Source: Litsea cubeba (Eukaryota > Streptophyta > Magnoliopsida > Laurales > Lauraceae). Taken from it: DNA of 64,000 nucleotides. Location: NCBI GenBank assembly GCA_012931725.1, contig CM022946.1:639717-703716 (forward strand). The letters are read 5' to 3'. Below the pieces are notes generated by a model. That model saw only the letters and a program-made list of their open reading frames with translations. It was not told where the DNA came from and did no database searches. Shown piece by piece: positions 61,030 to 64,000 of this stretch. Each line of letters begins with the position of its first letter. The first letter of the stretch is position 1. A program made the translations under genes and the position numbers.

Positions 61030-62820
61030 ACAACAAAACAGGCCCTACTCTGAACAATAAGCCCCAAACACTCCTATCCAACAACAACGCCCAAACACAA
61101 CCAAATAGCACTCCCAACAAGAGAGAAGTTTTTCTGTGTACAAGGTCTTCGATCATCTGCAATGGAAAGAGCTTGGAATTGATGATGGTGATGGAAAATC
61201 TGGGCTGAAATGGGTGGTCATAGAGAAATCTATAGGTTTTTGTTTTTGTTTTTTTTTTTTTCCTGCCAGACAAAGAGATCTGTAGCAAAGAAAAGTAAAA
61301 TGAAGAGAGAGATGTAGCTGTGTTCGTATTATATGTCGGCAGGGATAGAAATTGCGATTTGAGAGTCCGGATAGGACTTATGCAGATTCGCAAGGTTTCT
61401 TAGTGCTAGTGGGGTCCATTTATGACAAATTTTAATTAACCACTAAAAAAAGTACTGATCATGACTTGTTTTTCTCTCGGACAATTTTCTTCTTATTTGA
61501 TTGGTTGGGCTACTGACCAGAGTGATACCATCGACTCTATTTTCAAGCATCAAAAGTGATGATGCCAAAATAGGTTTCCGACAACACCGGTCAAGTAATA
61601 AATGCTAAATGTAATAATGTAATAATTAAAGAAGAGAGAGAATGGATTATAGTGATTCGGTCAAAATGACCTACGTCCATTTCAGAAAGGCAGAGGTTGC
61701 CCATGGTGTTTTACTTCCTCAATGAGTTGGGATTACAAGCTAGAGGAATACAAGAGTAGAAGGAAATAGAAAGATATCAGTTGCCCCCAAGTACTGGTGT
61801 GGCTCCTCGATTTATAGTCTACCCTAACAGACGGGGACGCTCCTCTGCAACGTTCGCCCTTGGAACCCTCGAACTGCCCTCGCGCTGGACGAGGCAGGTG
61901 AGATATTTCTCCACAGAACCTGGTAGGAGCGGGACTACTTCCGAAGCAACGTGGATGCCCTGACTTGGTCTCTTCGTGGGCTTAGACCTGAGCTCATCCT
62001 CTTGGGTTGGGTCATTTGGGCTTTGACTCATCAAAAAGCATTTAGAATCACTACTCTACTTCATTATTTTGACCCTTTTCGGTTTATTTTTTCAATGCTC
62101 ATTCAGTTTTGGTAACCACATTGCTCTCAGTAATGCCTCCCATCATGAAGAGCCCATTCCTCCACATTAAGCTCTACAACTCCACATTTTTCCTCCTCGC
62201 AATCAATTGGCTTTCTTAATGTTCCCTCCCAACCTTCATTTTAAAGTCCTCTTTCAATATATCATTCACTCAAATCAGCTGGCTTTCTTTGCAGAATGAG
62301 TAAGAATCTGAGAAACAAAGCCAATGATTGTACCAATGAATATGATTTTTGAAACCATGACTATTGCAAATTAATCTTGAAATAGGTTCGATTTTGTATC
62401 ACTTTTCATTTCATTTTGCAGATTCTACCCTTCTTTATTTATTTTTAGATTGCGGGATAGGCTTGCCTTTATATATCGTTTTTCATTTCATTCTACAAAT
62501 TGTGTTTCCTCTTTTCTAAGAAAATCGAGCAAATTAAATATTGAATTTATTAATTTGGCACTCAATAATATATCGTGAATGATAAATAATCATAATCATG
62601 TAAATATATTGGTTTGAAAGTGATCACGGGCACCTTCTAGTAGTACTTTAATCATGATATGGTCATGAAACCTCACAATTGTTCATGACCCAACAAAATT
62701 CAGTCATTACGGTGACTTTTCAGCACAAATTAACATTTTTCAACTGTGTGGAAGAATTTGGTTGTCTCATTCTCATTCTAGTATTATTATCCACCCACCT
62801 CCAATAAGGTGTGGGAAAGA
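61030..62820. other. duplicated 5' flank of copy 5, no gene seen
   Basis: Matches 38290-40080 in block B1 in stretches (AACAGGCCCTACT, AAGCCCCAAAC and the segment before the promoter), with about 550 bp (about 61550-62100) not present in B1. The short frames do not match any known protein. Confidence 0.6.
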
Positions 62821-62821
62821 C

Positions 62822-62884
62822 TTGACTCAGTCACTCCTCTACTGCCATAATAGTCATCTTGGTGCCTATAAATAGCCCCGCTGG
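62822..62884 (+). promoter_or_regulatory. promoter of chitinase copy 5 (W-box and TATA box)
   Basis: TTGACT at 62822-62827 and TATAAATA at 62877-62884, arranged as in copy 4. Confidence 0.65.
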
Positions 62885-62946
62885 GTCTTTCTAGGATCTC
62901 ATCAAATCTCAAAGCAAGCTGTGTTGAGCTGTGTTATAGAAAAGAA

Positions 62947-63235
62947 ATGGGTCTGGATATGGCTCGGCGAATTGGTGCAATGGCTCTTATATTGGTCTGC
63001 CTATGTGCAGAACATTCCATGGGCCAAAGTACCCCAAGAGGTGTGGTCTCTCAAGCCTACTTCAACAATCTCATGTCTGCTGTTGCAGCTAGCTGCGAAG
63101 GCAAGTCGTTCTATACCTATGCCAGCTTCATTGGGGCCGCTGAGCTCGCCTCTGGCTTCGGCACCACCGGTTCTGATGTCGTTCGTAGGAGGGAAGTTGC
63201 AGCATTTCTGGCCAATGCCATGCATGAAACTGGAG
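62947..63235 (+). CDS. GH19 chitinase copy 5, exon 1 only (window edge)
   Basis: Exon 1 encodes the signal peptide and the first part of the catalytic domain up to HETG, ending at a GT donor (63236). It differs from copy 4 by only a few residues: AAS for AAN, YASF for YTSF, GAAE for GPAE and ANAM for ANVM. Where they differ, copy 5 more often agrees with copies 1-3 (ANAM). Exon 2 would be expected about 915 bp or more downstream, outside the window, so I cannot say whether the gene is complete. Confidence 0.88.
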
Positions 63236-63529
63236 GTATCTTATCATTTTGTTAACGTCCTTACCATGTTTTACTCTCAAAATTATGTTTACTTGAGTAT
63301 CCATTAGAGTTCATGAAATTTATCTTGACTTTTCTACGAGCTCTTTTACATGTTTTTTATTTTTATTTTTTAAGTTATTATAAATGTATGTACTTATATT
63401 CACAAAATAATTACATGGATTTAATGAACCATGTAGTTGACCTGGTGTCTACTGGTCAAGTACCGGATTTATTTTGAACCTATTCAGTGGGTTGGTGAAG
63501 TATGACTATAGTATGGATTAGTATGGATT

Positions 63530-63980
63530 AGGATATTGGGGTTTTGAGATATTGTTTTACCTTAAATTTTATTTTCTAATTTCATGACTCAAATTTAGAT
63601 AATGTCACCAGTCGTTTCACTGGTCAATATTATCTTATTAACTTTTTTGCACCATATCTTATGATATCACGAGATATAGAGTCTCATGATATCATGGGAT
63701 TTAACAATGTAAATTCATTTTTTATATAACAAAAAAAAAACAGATATTTTGTTAAAATTAAATACACATCAGATCACCTTTTCTTATGTTTTATTATTTG
63801 AAAAAAAAAATCTTCATAAGATGCTACATAAAAGCCTTGATTTCATGGGATCCGGAGTAACAAAAATTTTTTTAAAATGTTGGCCAGTGTCAAGCGGGTA
63901 CTCTAGTGATATTACCTAAATTTTTATCATGAAATTAGAACATTTAAATTTAAAGGGGCTAATATGTCAAAACCGCTTGA
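63530..63980. mobile_element. insertion in intron 1 of copy 5
   Basis: Intron 1 of copy 4 runs from GTATGGATTTG straight to AATATTTAAAGG (near 40780). Copy 5 has about 450 extra bases there, with inverted ends GGTTTTGAGATATT and, read from the right, GGTTTTGACATATT. The interior has small palindromes (CATGATATCATG). This is probably a MITE of unassigned family. Confidence 0.55.
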
Positions 63981-64000
63981 ATATTTAAAGCCCCAGTGGT

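Larger units (their letters stand above)
51130..64000. repeat. duplicated block B2 (CACTA insertion and chitinase copy 5)
   Basis: Starts with TTGACTGGTGGGAGAGCCCTT near 51147, as B1 does at 37427, continues to 51282, is interrupted by the CACTA element and resumes at 60372. The 5' flank and exon 1 of copy 5 then follow, as in B1. The window ends inside copy 5. Confidence 0.75.

Overview
This is plant nuclear DNA. The only host gene family visible is a tandem cluster of GH19 chitinases with three exons, GT-AG introns and TATA boxes, and almost everything else is transposon sequence of plant type: Ty1/copia elements with initiator-tRNA-Met primer sites, a CACTA (En/Spm) element with TNP2-like and Transposase_24-like genes, hAT, Mutator and Tourist-like MITEs, and a tRNA-derived SINE. 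A flowering plant is likely, but I cannot name the species.

Layout. 1-2240: low-complexity DNA with a possible Mutator-like element. About 2245-10310: repeat unit A1, with chitinase copy 1 (intact, with an in-frame 48-bp duplication). About 10310-15905: unit A2, with copy 2 (a pseudogene) and a locally inverted segment in its 3' flank. 15906-22734: no gene, only repeat debris. About 22735-35760: unit A3, with copy 3, whose last exon is split by a 4.46-kb Copia element with apparently identical LTRs. 35760-37420: no gene. About 37420-42640: block B1, with copy 4 (intact, a divergent subfamily). 43493-50391: an older, decayed Copia element. 50660-51126: a promoter plus exon-1 fragment of another A-type chitinase. 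About 51130-64000: block B2, a second copy of B1, carrying a 9.1-kb CACTA element (51283-60368) and ending in copy 5, of which only exon 1 lies in the window.

How the genes fit together. All copies encode a secreted class-IV-type GH19 catalytic domain without the N-terminal hevein (CBM18) chitin-binding domain. Each has W-box cores (TTGAC[C/T]) upstream of a TATA box, consistent with a defence-type promoter. The cluster shows birth and death of genes: two copies read through intact (1 and 4), one is probably intact but cut by the window edge (5), and three are broken in different ways (2, 3 and the fragment). Comparing the duplicated units gives filled and empty sites for many insertions, so their order can be read directly. 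I found no convincing new molecular system. The most unusual items are the inverted segment bounded by GC-rich inverted repeats (14624-15081), the cysteine-adding duplication in copy 1, and the Copia element with TA...TA ends whose LTR supplies the stop codon in copy 3.
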